Shown piece after piece: positions 7,559 to 13,270 of a stretch of 17,045 nucleotides of DNA. This DNA comes from CAYLHS01 sp964383535 (GTDB lineage Bacteria > Actinomycetota > Acidimicrobiia > Spongiisociales > UBA4744). Location of the stretch: contig CAYLHS010000048.1 of NCBI GenBank assembly GCA_964383535.1, positions 1 to 17,045 of the forward strand. Direction: 5' to 3'. Position numbers and translations under genes: made by a program. The notes beneath the pieces were generated by a model, which was given only the letters and a program-made list of their open reading frames with translations, was not told where the DNA came from and ran no database searches. Position 1 is the first letter of the stretch. Every line of letters begins with the position of its first letter.

Positions 7559-8092
7559 ATGACCGGATCACGTGACAACCCGGCGTCCGGCCGGGTGCCC
7601 AGGCATGAACATCGGGTCAGGACGTTCAGCCGTGACTACGAATTGATCGCCGGCATCGGATACCGGTATCTCGTCGAGCAGGACAGTGCGGTGCTGCTGG
7701 CCCGCGCGGTCGTAGAACGGTTCTCGGTGCCCATGCCTGAGTTTGCCTTCAACACCCGTCGGCGGCCGGACACCGGCCAGTGTTGGCCCCCTCGTCGCCG
7801 TGTCGAACTCGTTCAGGGTGACGACGTCGTCGAGGCGTGGGAGCGCCGCCGGGGCCGCCTCTACCCGGAACACGGGCAGATTCGTCTCGGGTCGAGAACG
7901 AGGTTGCGAACCCTCGCCCACGAACTGGGTCACCACCTCGTCCACTATCTGGCTCCGGTGGGCACGCCCAGCCATGGCAAAGTGTGGGTTGCGAGCTTCG
8001 ACGATGCGATGGCGGTGATTGCCGCCGAGTTGGGAGTCGCCCGCGGGTCGAGTCGCGTATCCACCCCCGCAGGACCGACCGGCCTCGGGTGA
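7559..8092 (+). CDS. SprT-like zinc metallopeptidase, putative
   Basis: A 177-residue protein with a clear zinc-binding HExxH motif in LRTLAHELGHHLVHYL (about residues 119-134), followed about 17 residues later by SHGKVWVASFDDAM, whose HG-x-x-W is placed like the third ligand of SprT-like and related small actinobacterial metallohydrolases. The N-terminal half (FSRDYELIAGIGYRYLVEQD...) is predicted alpha/beta without a signal peptide or membrane span, so it is probably cytoplasmic. The frame is open further upstream, but ATG 7559 is the first ATG after the prmC stop (34 nt gap) and follows a -10-like TACGAT. The substrate is unknown: SprT/SPRTN relatives cut proteins crosslinked to DNA, but that role is not shown here. 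Fold call fairly sure, function open. Confidence 0.75.
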   Translation: MTGSRDNPASGRVPRHEHRVRTFSRDYELIAGIGYRYLVEQDSAVLLARAVVERFSVPMPEFAFNTRRRPDTGQCWPPRRRVELVQGDDVVEAWERRRGRLYPEHGQIRLGSRTRLRTLAHELGHHLVHYLAPVGTPSHGKVWVASFDDAMAVIAAELGVARGSSRVSTPAGPTGLG

Positions 8093-8143
8093 CAGGTCAC
8101 CTCGACCATTTCCCCGGGCGGCGTCTTCGGGATAGCGGAGCAG

Positions 8144-8202
8144 GGGTAGAGCAAGGGTGCTCGTGGGCCGCAAGGGAGCCCGCTGCCGCTGACGCTCCGG
8201 CG
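8144..8202 (+). repeat. Direct repeat copy 2, non-coding
   Basis: Imperfect copy of the prmC 3' end (7476-7535), located 52 nt after the SprT-like gene with no open gene around it. It retains the position equivalent to the prmC stop (CGCTGA). It is followed directly by a 7-bp hairpin at 8206-8229. Confidence 0.7.
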
Positions 8203-8205
8203 ACA

Positions 8206-8229
8206 GCGCCGAATTGTCCTTCTCGGCGC
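8206..8229 (+). terminator. Hairpin, possible terminator after the SprT-like gene
   Basis: GCGCCGA (8206-8212) pairs perfectly with TCGGCGC (8223-8229) around a 10-nt loop. No T-run follows, so intrinsic termination is uncertain. It lies between the SprT-like gene and the first small membrane-protein gene, 14 nt before the next predicted -10. Confidence 0.4.
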
Positions 8230-8242
8230 CGGCATCACTTGA

Positions 8243-8248
8243 TAGTCT
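8243..8248 (+). promoter_or_regulatory. Predicted -10 element for the first small membrane protein
   Basis: TAGTCT followed by G, 21 nt before ATG 8270, which would leave a short leader holding the AGGA ribosome binding site at 8262-8265. No clear -35 at 16-18 nt. Confidence 0.35.
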
Positions 8249-8269
8249 GGGGTCGAGAGGCAGGAAGAG

Positions 8270-8485
8270 ATGCTTCGACGATTGAGCGGTCCACAGCGTT
8301 GGGTTACGGCAACGGTCGCCCTGCTTGCCGTTGCCAACGTTCTGCACTGGTGGGGTCCACCATGGTATGACGCGGATGTCTCGTCGCTCGTGCTCGGGGT
8401 GCTGTCCATGACGCTGTTCCTCACCCTGGCGACAGTCTTGTTCGACGTGTTCTGGCCGATGAACGGGCACGCCCGTCGGCACTGA
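8270..8485 (+). CDS. Small two-span membrane protein with WW-G-PPW motif (copy A)
   Basis: A 71-residue protein that I do not recognise. It has a short basic N-terminus, a hydrophobic segment at about 12-25, the aromatic-proline loop HWWGPPWYD at 26-34, a second hydrophobic segment at about 38-60, and a basic tail GHARRH. Two inner-membrane spans with both ends in the cytoplasm fit the positive charges. Its neighbour at 8552-8764 is a paralogue with the motif at the same residue numbers. ATG 8270 has AGGA 4 nt upstream. Near the end, ACGGGC-ac-GCCCGT (8463-8476) could form a hairpin. A real gene is supported by the ribosome binding site, the length match and the protein-level conservation with copy B. 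Confidence 0.75.
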   Translation: MLRRLSGPQRWVTATVALLAVANVLHWWGPPWYDADVSSLVLGVLSMTLFLTLATVLFDVFWPMNGHARRH

Positions 8486-8523
8486 GGTCGATATCCGCGA
8501 GCTGAAATCCTTGGTGCGCGAGA

Positions 8524-8529
8524 TAGCCT
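8524..8529 (+). promoter_or_regulatory. Possible -10 element for the second small membrane protein
   Basis: TAGCCT, the same hexamer as the predicted glyA -10, lies 22 nt before ATG 8552. No good -35 is visible, so the gene may instead be read through from copy A. Confidence 0.25.
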
Positions 8530-8551
8530 TGGTCGTTCCGAGGAGGACCCC

Positions 8552-8764
8552 ATGAGCCGACCCGCGGCCAGAGCACGATTCATGATTGCGTTCACCGCCG
8601 GCTGGCTCGCTGCGATTGGAGCGTTGTCCTGGTGGAGTCCACCGTGGTTCGATTGGGAGAGCCTCGGTCCATTCCTGGTGGGTTCGTTCATCGCCTTGGT
8701 GTTCTTGACGGCGCTCGCCGTGCTGTTCAACCCCCGCCCGCCGGGTCATCGCGACGGCGAGTAG
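8552..8764 (+). CDS. Small two-span membrane protein with WW-S-PPW motif (copy B)
   Basis: A 70-residue paralogue of the preceding gene, function unknown. Basic N-terminus (MSRPAARARF), hydrophobic segment at about 11-25, loop SWWSPPWFD at 26-34, second hydrophobic segment at about 40-59, and a polar tail NPRPPGHRDGE. The motif falls at residues 27-32 in both proteins. At DNA level 8629-8652 matches 8347-8370 at 20 of 24 positions, while the flanks have diverged. ATG 8552 has an excellent GAGGAGG site just upstream. Retention of both copies and of the motif suggests selection on the WW-x-PPW loop. The proteins could pair as a heterodimer, but that is inference. Confidence 0.78.
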   Translation: MSRPAARARFMIAFTAGWLAAIGALSWWSPPWFDWESLGPFLVGSFIALVFLTALAVLFNPRPPGHRDGE

Positions 8765-8825
8765 ACGCGGCGAGCTTCCTGCAGTCATCGGTTCTGGGCC
8801 AGAGCGTCGCCTCGAGGTCTCGAGC

Positions 8826-8848
8826 CGGTCAGGGCCGCGTCCCTGCCG
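8826..8848 (+). terminator. Hairpin upstream of the murI-tsaC fusion
   Basis: CGG-T-CAGGG (8826-8834) pairs with CCCTG-CCG (8841-8848): 8 pairs with one bulged T and a 6-nt loop. No T-run follows. It may end transcripts from the small membrane-protein genes. Just upstream is the doubled palindrome CTCGAG-gt-CTCGAG (8811-8824). Confidence 0.35.
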
Positions 8849-8872
8849 AAGACTGATGACTGAAGCCTGAAG
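8845..8872 (+). repeat. Degenerate heptad tandem array
   Basis: Four consecutive 7-bp units: GCCGAAG, ACTGATG, ACTGAAG, CCTGAAG. They share the phase NNN-GAA-G, with one unit reading GAT. An inverted partner of part of the array, CAGTCATC, is at 8782-8789 (reverse complement GATGACTG at 8855-8862). The array ends 21 nt before the start of the murI-tsaC frame. Confidence 0.55.
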
Positions 8873-8893
8873 ACTCGGTTCAGGTGTGGTCAA

Positions 8894-10222
8894 ATGGCTG
8901 CCGTGAGCACCACCATCGGCATCTTCGACTCGGGAATCGGGGGTCTTGCCGTGCTCGCAGAGTTGGAGCGGCTCGCACCGGCCCACCCGATGATCTACCT
9001 CGCCGACCAGGCGTGGATGCCCTATGGCGAGCGGACCCTCGGTGCGGTACGCGCCCGATCAGAGGCGATGACCCGGCAGCTCCTCGATCGCGGCGCCGGC
9101 GTCATCGTGGTCGCCTGCAACAGCGCTTCGGCGGCAGCCCTGCACTCGCTGCGCGAACGCTTCCCCGACATTCCGTTCGTCGGGATGGAACCAGCCGTCA
9201 AGCCGGCAGCGGAACAGACCGCGAAGGGGGTCATCGGCGTGCTCGCCACCAACGCGACGTTCCAGGGCGAACTCTACGCGTCGGTCGTCGACCGGCACGC
9301 GAGCGGAGTGTCGATCGTCGAGCAGGCCTGTCCCGGGCTGGCGATGGCCGTCGAACGGGGCGATATCACACTGTCCAGGGCGCTCCTCGCCGAGTACCTG
9401 CCGCCGCTCATCGACGGTGGCGCCGACACGCTGGTTCTCGGGTGCACCCACTACTCGTTTCTGGTTCCGGAGATCCGGACGGCGATCGGGCCGGCTGTGC
9501 GTGTCATCGACCCGGCACCGGCGGTGGCGCGTCAGGCGCTGAGGCTCCTGCCAGGCCCGGTTCAAACAGACGGTCACACCGACTACCTGACCACCGGCGA
9601 CCCGTCGGCGTTCGCAGCTCGGATACAGGAACTTCGAGGAGTCGCCGTCGACCCGGTTCGCGTAACGATGCCGGAGCCGCCTTCGATCGGCGACGCGGTC
9701 GAAGCACTCCGGGCCGGGTTGGTCGTCGGCGTGCCGACCGACACCGTCTACGGGATCGGCGTCGATCCGCGCAACCCGAACGCAGTCGCCGCCCTCGCCG
9801 ATCTCAAGGGGCGAGTGCCGGGCCGCCCGTTCCCGGTGCTGGTGGCGTCCATCGACCAGGCGTTCACTCTCGGCACCTTCAACGCCTCGGCCCGCAGGCT
9901 CGCCTCCGACCACTGGCCAGGGCCGCTCACCCTTGTCGTCCCAGCGACCGGTGTGGTTCCCGGTTCCGAAGGGACGATCGGTCTGCGAGTCCCGGACCAC
10001 CCGGCCGCGCTCGCGCTGCTCGAAACCGCCGGCCCGCTGGCGGTGACCAGCGCCAATCTGAGCGGCGAGGGGGAGGCACATGACGACCGGCAGGCCAGGG
10101 CGATCTTCGGCAGGAAGGTCGCCGTCTACCTCGAAGGTCACAGTCCCGGTGGCGTCGCATCGACGGTGATCGACTGCACTGCGGCGAGCCCTGCCATTCT
10201 CCGCACGGGACCGGTTGGTTGA
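8894..10222 (+). CDS. Fused glutamate racemase and threonylcarbamoyl-AMP synthase (MurI-TsaC)
   Basis: One uninterrupted 442-residue frame holds two enzymes. Residues 1 to about 255 are MurI, which makes D-glutamate for peptidoglycan: FDSGIGGL (11-18), PYGERT (43-48), and both catalytic-type cysteines, Cys75 in ACNSAS and Cys184 in GCTHY. Residues about 263-442 are a single-domain TsaC/YrdC protein, which makes threonylcarbamoyl-AMP for the t6A37 modification of tRNA: PTDTVYGIGVDP (281-292), K305-x-R307, RPFPVLV (311-317), TSANLSG (385-391) and the GG-x-AST segment. The Sua5 C-terminal domain is absent. The linker is short (about 250-263). TsaC normally lies near this point downstream of prmC in Actinomycetota; MurI has been joined to its front. 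The start is ATG 8894, or possibly GTG 8903 as a leaderless start after the -10-like TCAAAT. Both domain calls are strong. Confidence 0.93.
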   Translation: MAAVSTTIGIFDSGIGGLAVLAELERLAPAHPMIYLADQAWMPYGERTLGAVRARSEAMTRQLLDRGAGVIVVACNSASAAALHSLRERFPDIPFVGMEPAVKPAAEQTAKGVIGVLATNATFQGELYASVVDRHASGVSIVEQACPGLAMAVERGDITLSRALLAEYLPPLIDGGADTLVLGCTHYSFLVPEIRTAIGPAVRVIDPAPAVARQALRLLPGPVQTDGHTDYLTTGDPSAFAARIQELRGVAVDPVRVTMPEPPSIGDAVEALRAGLVVGVPTDTVYGIGVDPRNPNAVAALADLKGRVPGRPFPVLVASIDQAFTLGTFNASARRLASDHWPGPLTLVVPATGVVPGSEGTIGLRVPDHPAALALLETAGPLAVTSANLSGEGEAHDDRQARAIFGRKVAVYLEGHSPGGVASTVIDCTAASPAILRTGPVG

Positions 10223-10242
10223 AGGCCCCGCACGTGTAGCCT
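10215..10242 (+). promoter_or_regulatory. Predicted promoter for glyA
   Basis: TTGGTT (10215-10220) and TAGCCT (10237-10242) are separated by 16 nt, and the -10 is followed by G. The -35 overlaps the last codons of the murI-tsaC gene. Transcription would begin near 10249, leaving a short leader that carries AGAGGTG (10261-10267) before ATG 10271. Confidence 0.5.
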
Positions 10243-10270
10243 GAGGATGGTTTTCGGTATAGAGGTGCTC

Positions 10271-11542
10271 ATGACTGATATGCGTCCAATCGAGGAGACC
10301 GACCCGGCCGTCGCGGCTCTCATCAAGGCCGACGTGGACAGGCAGGACTCACACATCCATCTCATCGCGTCCGAGAACTTCGCGTCGAGGGCTGTCATGG
10401 AGGCCTCAGGCTCGGTGTTCACCAACAAGTATGCCGAGGGATATCCGGGACGCCGCTACTACGAAGGGTGCCAGGTCGTCGACGAGATCGAGAACCTCGC
10501 CAGAGATCGTGCGATGGAGCTCTTCGGGGCGGAACACGCCAACGTGCAGACCCACTCGGGTTCCCAAGCGAACATGGCCGCGTACTTCGCGACGATCAAG
10601 CCGGGCGACACCGTGCTCGGCATGCGCCTCGACCAGGGCGGGCACCTCACGCACGGCTCGCCGGTCAGCTTCTCGGGTCAGCTCTACAACTTCATCGCCT
10701 ACGGCGTGGAGCCCGACAGCGAAGTGATCGACATGGACGAGGTGCGGCGGCTCGCGCTCGAGTACCGACCGCAGGTGCTTCTGGCCGGATACTCCGCCTA
10801 CTCGAGGACACTCGATTACCAGGCGTTCCGGGACATCGCCGACGAGGTCGGTGCCGTGTTCATCGTGGACGCCGCCCACTTCATCGGGATCGTTGCAGGC
10901 GATGCCTACCCGAACCCGGTCCCGTACGCCGACATCGTCACCGCCACCACCCACAAAGCCCTGCGAGGTCCACGCGGCGGACTCATCCTGAGCAAGGAGG
11001 AGTTCGGGAAGGCCGTCGACAAGGCAGTGTTCCCGGCAGCGCAAGGTGGTGCGATCTTCAGCCAGATCGCCGCCAAGGCCGTTTGCTTCCGGGAGGCGTC
11101 CACGCCCGAGTTTCGGGAGTACGCCCGTCAGGTCGTCCGAAACGCCAAGGCGATGGCAGACCGGCTCACCTCGCGCGGCGTCCGCATCGTGAGTGGCACG
11201 ACGGAGAACCACATGTTCCTCGCGGACATGCGCAGCATCGACGAGGACTTGACCGGCAAGGAAGCGGCGACCCTCCTCGACGGGCTCGGCGTCACGCTCA
11301 ACCGGAACGCCATCCCGTTCGATCCGCGGTCCCCGTTCATCACGAGTGGCATACGCATCGGCACGCCGTCGGTCACCACCCAGGGAATGAAAGAGGCCGA
11401 GGTCGAGCAGGTGGCCGATTTGATCGCTCGTGCACTGCACAAGCGTCACGATGAGGTGGCCCTCAAGGAGATCGGCAGCGCTGTCGGCGAGCTGGCATCA
11501 CGGTTCCCCCCGTACGAAGACGGTTTCGTCGGCCACGTGTAG
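10271..11542 (+). CDS. glyA: Serine hydroxymethyltransferase
   Basis: PLP enzyme that interconverts serine and glycine and charges tetrahydrofolate with one-carbon units; cytosolic. The 423-residue product has LIASENFASRAVMEASGS (31-48), KYAEGYPGRRYYEGC (53-67), the QTHSGSQAN cofactor loop (93-101), the conserved VDAAHF (199-204), and the PLP lysine Lys229 in TATTHKALRGPRGG. Normal length. I prefer ATG 10271, which has AGAGGTG 3 nt upstream, over ATG 10247, which lies almost on the predicted -10. It appears to be a single-gene unit, with its own promoter in front and two hairpins behind, between the tsaC fusion and the ATP synthase genes. Confidence 0.97.
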   Translation: MTDMRPIEETDPAVAALIKADVDRQDSHIHLIASENFASRAVMEASGSVFTNKYAEGYPGRRYYEGCQVVDEIENLARDRAMELFGAEHANVQTHSGSQANMAAYFATIKPGDTVLGMRLDQGGHLTHGSPVSFSGQLYNFIAYGVEPDSEVIDMDEVRRLALEYRPQVLLAGYSAYSRTLDYQAFRDIADEVGAVFIVDAAHFIGIVAGDAYPNPVPYADIVTATTHKALRGPRGGLILSKEEFGKAVDKAVFPAAQGGAIFSQIAAKAVCFREASTPEFREYARQVVRNAKAMADRLTSRGVRIVSGTTENHMFLADMRSIDEDLTGKEAATLLDGLGVTLNRNAIPFDPRSPFITSGIRIGTPSVTTQGMKEAEVEQVADLIARALHKRHDEVALKEIGSAVGELASRFPPYEDGFVGHV

Positions 11543-11544
11543 TA

Positions 11545-11594
11545 GCTCGCTCCGCGAGCAGCCGAGAATCGAGAACCGGCGGCCGCGGGCCGCC
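11545..11594 (+). terminator. Two hairpins and a heptad pair after glyA
   Basis: GCTCGC-tcc-GCGAGC (11545-11559) starts 2 nt after the glyA stop. GGCGGCC-gcg-GGCCGCC (11578-11594) is a perfect 7-bp stem. Between them are two 7-bp units, CGAGAAT and CGAGAAC (11563-11576), in the same NNN-GAA-N phase as the arrays at 6661-6688 and 8845-8872. No T-run follows; Rho-dependent termination or transcript stabilisation is possible. Confidence 0.55.
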
Positions 11595-11639
11595 CTCCCA
11601 CCAATGTGGCCCCCAGAATGCCCTGCTCGGCGCCCGGGG

Positions 11640-11645
11640 TAGAGT
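11640..11645 (+). promoter_or_regulatory. Possible -10 element of the ATP synthase operon
   Basis: TAGAGT followed by G, 43 nt before ATG 11689. The expected -35 position shows no good match. It is the best candidate in the 146-nt gap between glyA and atpZ, where an operon promoter is expected. Confidence 0.3.
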
Positions 11646-11688
11646 GACCAGACCTGCTGATTTGCATAGGGGACGAGGATCGGTCACG

Positions 11689-11910
11689 ATGCCGCCGAAC
11701 TACAGCGCGGGACGAGGAATCGCTGAGGCCGCTGACGTCTCGAGCCGTTTCTTCGGGTCGGTGGTGTCGGGAGGAGCGCTGGGCTGGTTACTCGATCGAT
11801 GGTTGGGTACGTGGCCGTGGCTCGTGTCTCTCGGAACGATCGCAGGATTCGTGCTGGGGTTCTACTGGATGGTGCACTACGCGAGGGAGATGGAGCGGCG
11901 TGGACGTTGA
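11689..11910 (+). CDS. atpZ: AtpZ/AtpI-family small membrane protein of the ATP synthase operon
   Basis: A 73-residue protein of the family found as the first gene of many F-type ATPase operons; AtpZ and AtpI are thought to help c-ring assembly or magnesium supply (family knowledge). Visible are two hydrophobic spans (about 19-34 and 38-58) around GWLLDRWLGTWPWLVSLG, matching the family pattern G-x-LLDRWLGT-x-PWL, and a charged end YAREMERRGR. GTG 11644 would extend it by 15 residues, but ATG 11689 is preceded by GACGAGGAT at a sensible distance and gives the usual length. It overlaps the next gene by 11 bp. Confidence 0.8.
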   Translation: MPPNYSAGRGIAEAADVSSRFFGSVVSGGALGWLLDRWLGTWPWLVSLGTIAGFVLGFYWMVHYAREMERRGR

Positions 11911-12268
11911 AGCGCGCATGGGATCGGAGATGGCCCTGCGCTCGCTCTGGTTTGGCCCCGTCGTTGCGGCCATCGTCTTCCTGATCGGTGGCCCACCGGC
12001 CGCACTTGCAGCGATCATCGGCGCGGCAGTCGTCGCCTTCAGCTTCCTCTTCACGGGTAAGGCGATGTCGTGGGCGGCACGGCGCTCTCCCACAGCGTTG
12101 GGCACTGCGGCACTCGCAGGGTTCCTCATCCGCTTGGTGCTGTTGACCGCATTCGTCTGGGCTTCGATCCGCTTTCTAGAATTGGACCGCATCGGGCTCT
12201 TTGTGGGGCTTGGTGTCACGTACATCGGGTTGCTCGTGATGCAAGCCCGGAAGGAGACAGTCAGGTGA
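11900..12268 (+). CDS. atpI: ATP synthase protein I
   Basis: A 122-residue membrane protein with four hydrophobic segments (about 16-30, 32-51, 66-86 and 96-114), matching the ATP synthase I-chain family, a non-structural helper of Fo assembly. Little sequence is invariant in this family, so the call rests on length, topology and position between atpZ and atpB. GTG 11900 overlaps the end of atpZ; GGAG lies just upstream. ATG 11918 is an alternative start. The stop overlaps the GTG start of atpB (GTGA). Confidence 0.78.
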   Translation: MDVEARMGSEMALRSLWFGPVVAAIVFLIGGPPAALAAIIGAAVVAFSFLFTGKAMSWAARRSPTALGTAALAGFLIRLVLLTAFVWASIRFLELDRIGLFVGLGVTYIGLLVMQARKETVR

Positions 12269-13026
12269 TCCTCGCACAGATCGTGCAAGTGCCGAGCGAC
12301 ATCAACGAGATGTTCGACTGGCCCGCCGTCCTCCCGTTCGGGATCAATCGCGTCGTGCTCCTGATGTTCCTCGCGACGATCGCGACGTTCCTGTTCCTCT
12401 ACCTACCGTTCCGCAAGCCCCGCATCGTCCCGACGAAGTTCCAGATCGCCGTCGAGGTCCTCGTGGACTTCGTCAAGAAGGACGTCGGGCGAGACATCAT
12501 CGGGCCCGAATCGGTCAAGTACGAGTGGCTGCTCATCCCCATGTTCTTCTGGCTGCTGTTCCTCAACATCCTCGAGGTCACGCCGCTCATCAACTTCCCG
12601 CCCACCTCCAGGATGGCGATCCCCGGATTCCTCGCAGTCTTCGTGTACGTAGTCTTCATCTTCGTGGGGATCAAGAAGCACGGGCTCGCGTACTTCTTCA
12701 AGACCATCGTTCCCGGAGGGGTCCCCAAGGCGCTTCTGTTGCTGTTGGTGCCGATCGAGTTCATCTCGGTGTTCTTCATCAGGCCAATCAGCCTGGCCGT
12801 CCGACTCTTCGCCAACATGCTCGCCGGTCACATCATGCTGACGGTGTTCTTTCTCACCTCCGCCGCCTACTTCGTCCTGTCCCCGAAACTCCTTGCCTTT
12901 CCGGTCCCCTTCGCGTTCGCGGTTGTCATCACCGGGTTCGAGATCTTCGTCGGGGTCCTCCAGGCCTACATCTTCACCCTGCTGACCGCCGTCTACATAG
13001 AGACTTCCATCCATTTGGAGCACTGA
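12265..13026 (+). CDS. atpB: ATP synthase Fo subunit a
   Basis: Forms the two proton half-channels against the c-ring. The 253-residue product has about six hydrophobic segments and the hallmark ISLAVRLFANMLAGH (175-189), with the essential arginine at Arg180, then GVLQAYIFTLLTAVYI (230-245) with the conserved Gln233. The frame is open upstream, but GTG 12265 is 7 nt after AAGGAGA (12251-12257) and overlaps the atpI stop, so it is the likely start. The N-terminus is short and hydrophobic (MILAQIVQVP). Normal length. Confidence 0.96.
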   Translation: MILAQIVQVPSDINEMFDWPAVLPFGINRVVLLMFLATIATFLFLYLPFRKPRIVPTKFQIAVEVLVDFVKKDVGRDIIGPESVKYEWLLIPMFFWLLFLNILEVTPLINFPPTSRMAIPGFLAVFVYVVFIFVGIKKHGLAYFFKTIVPGGVPKALLLLLVPIEFISVFFIRPISLAVRLFANMLAGHIMLTVFFLTSAAYFVLSPKLLAFPVPFAFAVVITGFEIFVGVLQAYIFTLLTAVYIETSIHLEH

Positions 13027-13039
13027 GAGGAGAACCACA

Positions 13040-13270
13040 TTGGACACTCATGCCGCAGCACTCCTTGGAGCGGGCCTGGCCTACGGCCTGGCGGCCATCG
13101 GTCCTGGCATCGGCATCGGCATCGTTGCCGGCAACGCCGTCCAGGCCATGGTGCGTCAGCCTGAGATGGCGGGCCAGGTGCGTGCGACCATGTTCCTTGG
13201 TATCGCGTTCACCGAGGCGCTGGCCCTCTTCGGCCTGCTGCTGTTCTTCATCCTGTTCGGGCAGGCGTGA
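13040..13270 (+). CDS. atpE: ATP synthase Fo subunit c, TTG start
   Basis: The proteolipid of the rotor ring. The 76-residue hairpin has a first helix with the glycine-rich GPGIGIGIVAGNAVQAMVRQPE (21-42, motif given in part: GPGIGIG at 21-27, RQPE at 39-42) and a second helix with FTEALALFG carrying the ion-binding carboxylate at Glu59. Ile25 stands where sodium-binding rings have Gln, and Ala60 follows Glu59 rather than Ser/Thr, so a proton ring is expected. No in-frame ATG or GTG precedes the first helix; TTG 13040, 7 nt after AGGAG (13028-13032), is the evident start. It overlaps atpF by 4 bp. Confidence 0.95.
   Translation: MDTHAAALLGAGLAYGLAAIGPGIGIGIVAGNAVQAMVRQPEMAGQVRATMFLGIAFTEALALFGLLLFFILFGQA

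Noticed and set aside
7568..8986. Long open frame (472 codons) on the minus strand across the accessory pocket
   Set aside because: It has no recognisable domain, a composition rich in Arg/His/Pro/Gln typical of antisense GC-rich DNA, and it overlaps five supported + strand features including gaps and repeats.
9116..9130. ACNSAS instead of the common ACNTAS around the first MurI cysteine
   Set aside because: A conservative Thr to Ser change with both catalytic cysteines kept; not evidence of an inactive racemase.
9059..10141. 360-codon minus-strand frame, and an alternative + frame at 8884-10083, over the MurI-TsaC gene
   Set aside because: Both are compositional shadows; only the frame 8894-10222 shows MurI and TsaC motifs.
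10468..11454. 328-codon + frame inside glyA
   Set aside because: Arg-rich shadow of the SHMT reading frame without motifs.
11545..11594. Classical intrinsic terminator with U-run after glyA
   Set aside because: Stems are good but no T-run follows; none of the hairpins in the window has one, so they are called only as possible terminators.
11644..11688. Upstream GTG start that would lengthen AtpZ by 15 residues
   Set aside because: It begins inside the candidate -10, lacks a ribosome binding site, and the extension is unlike the family.
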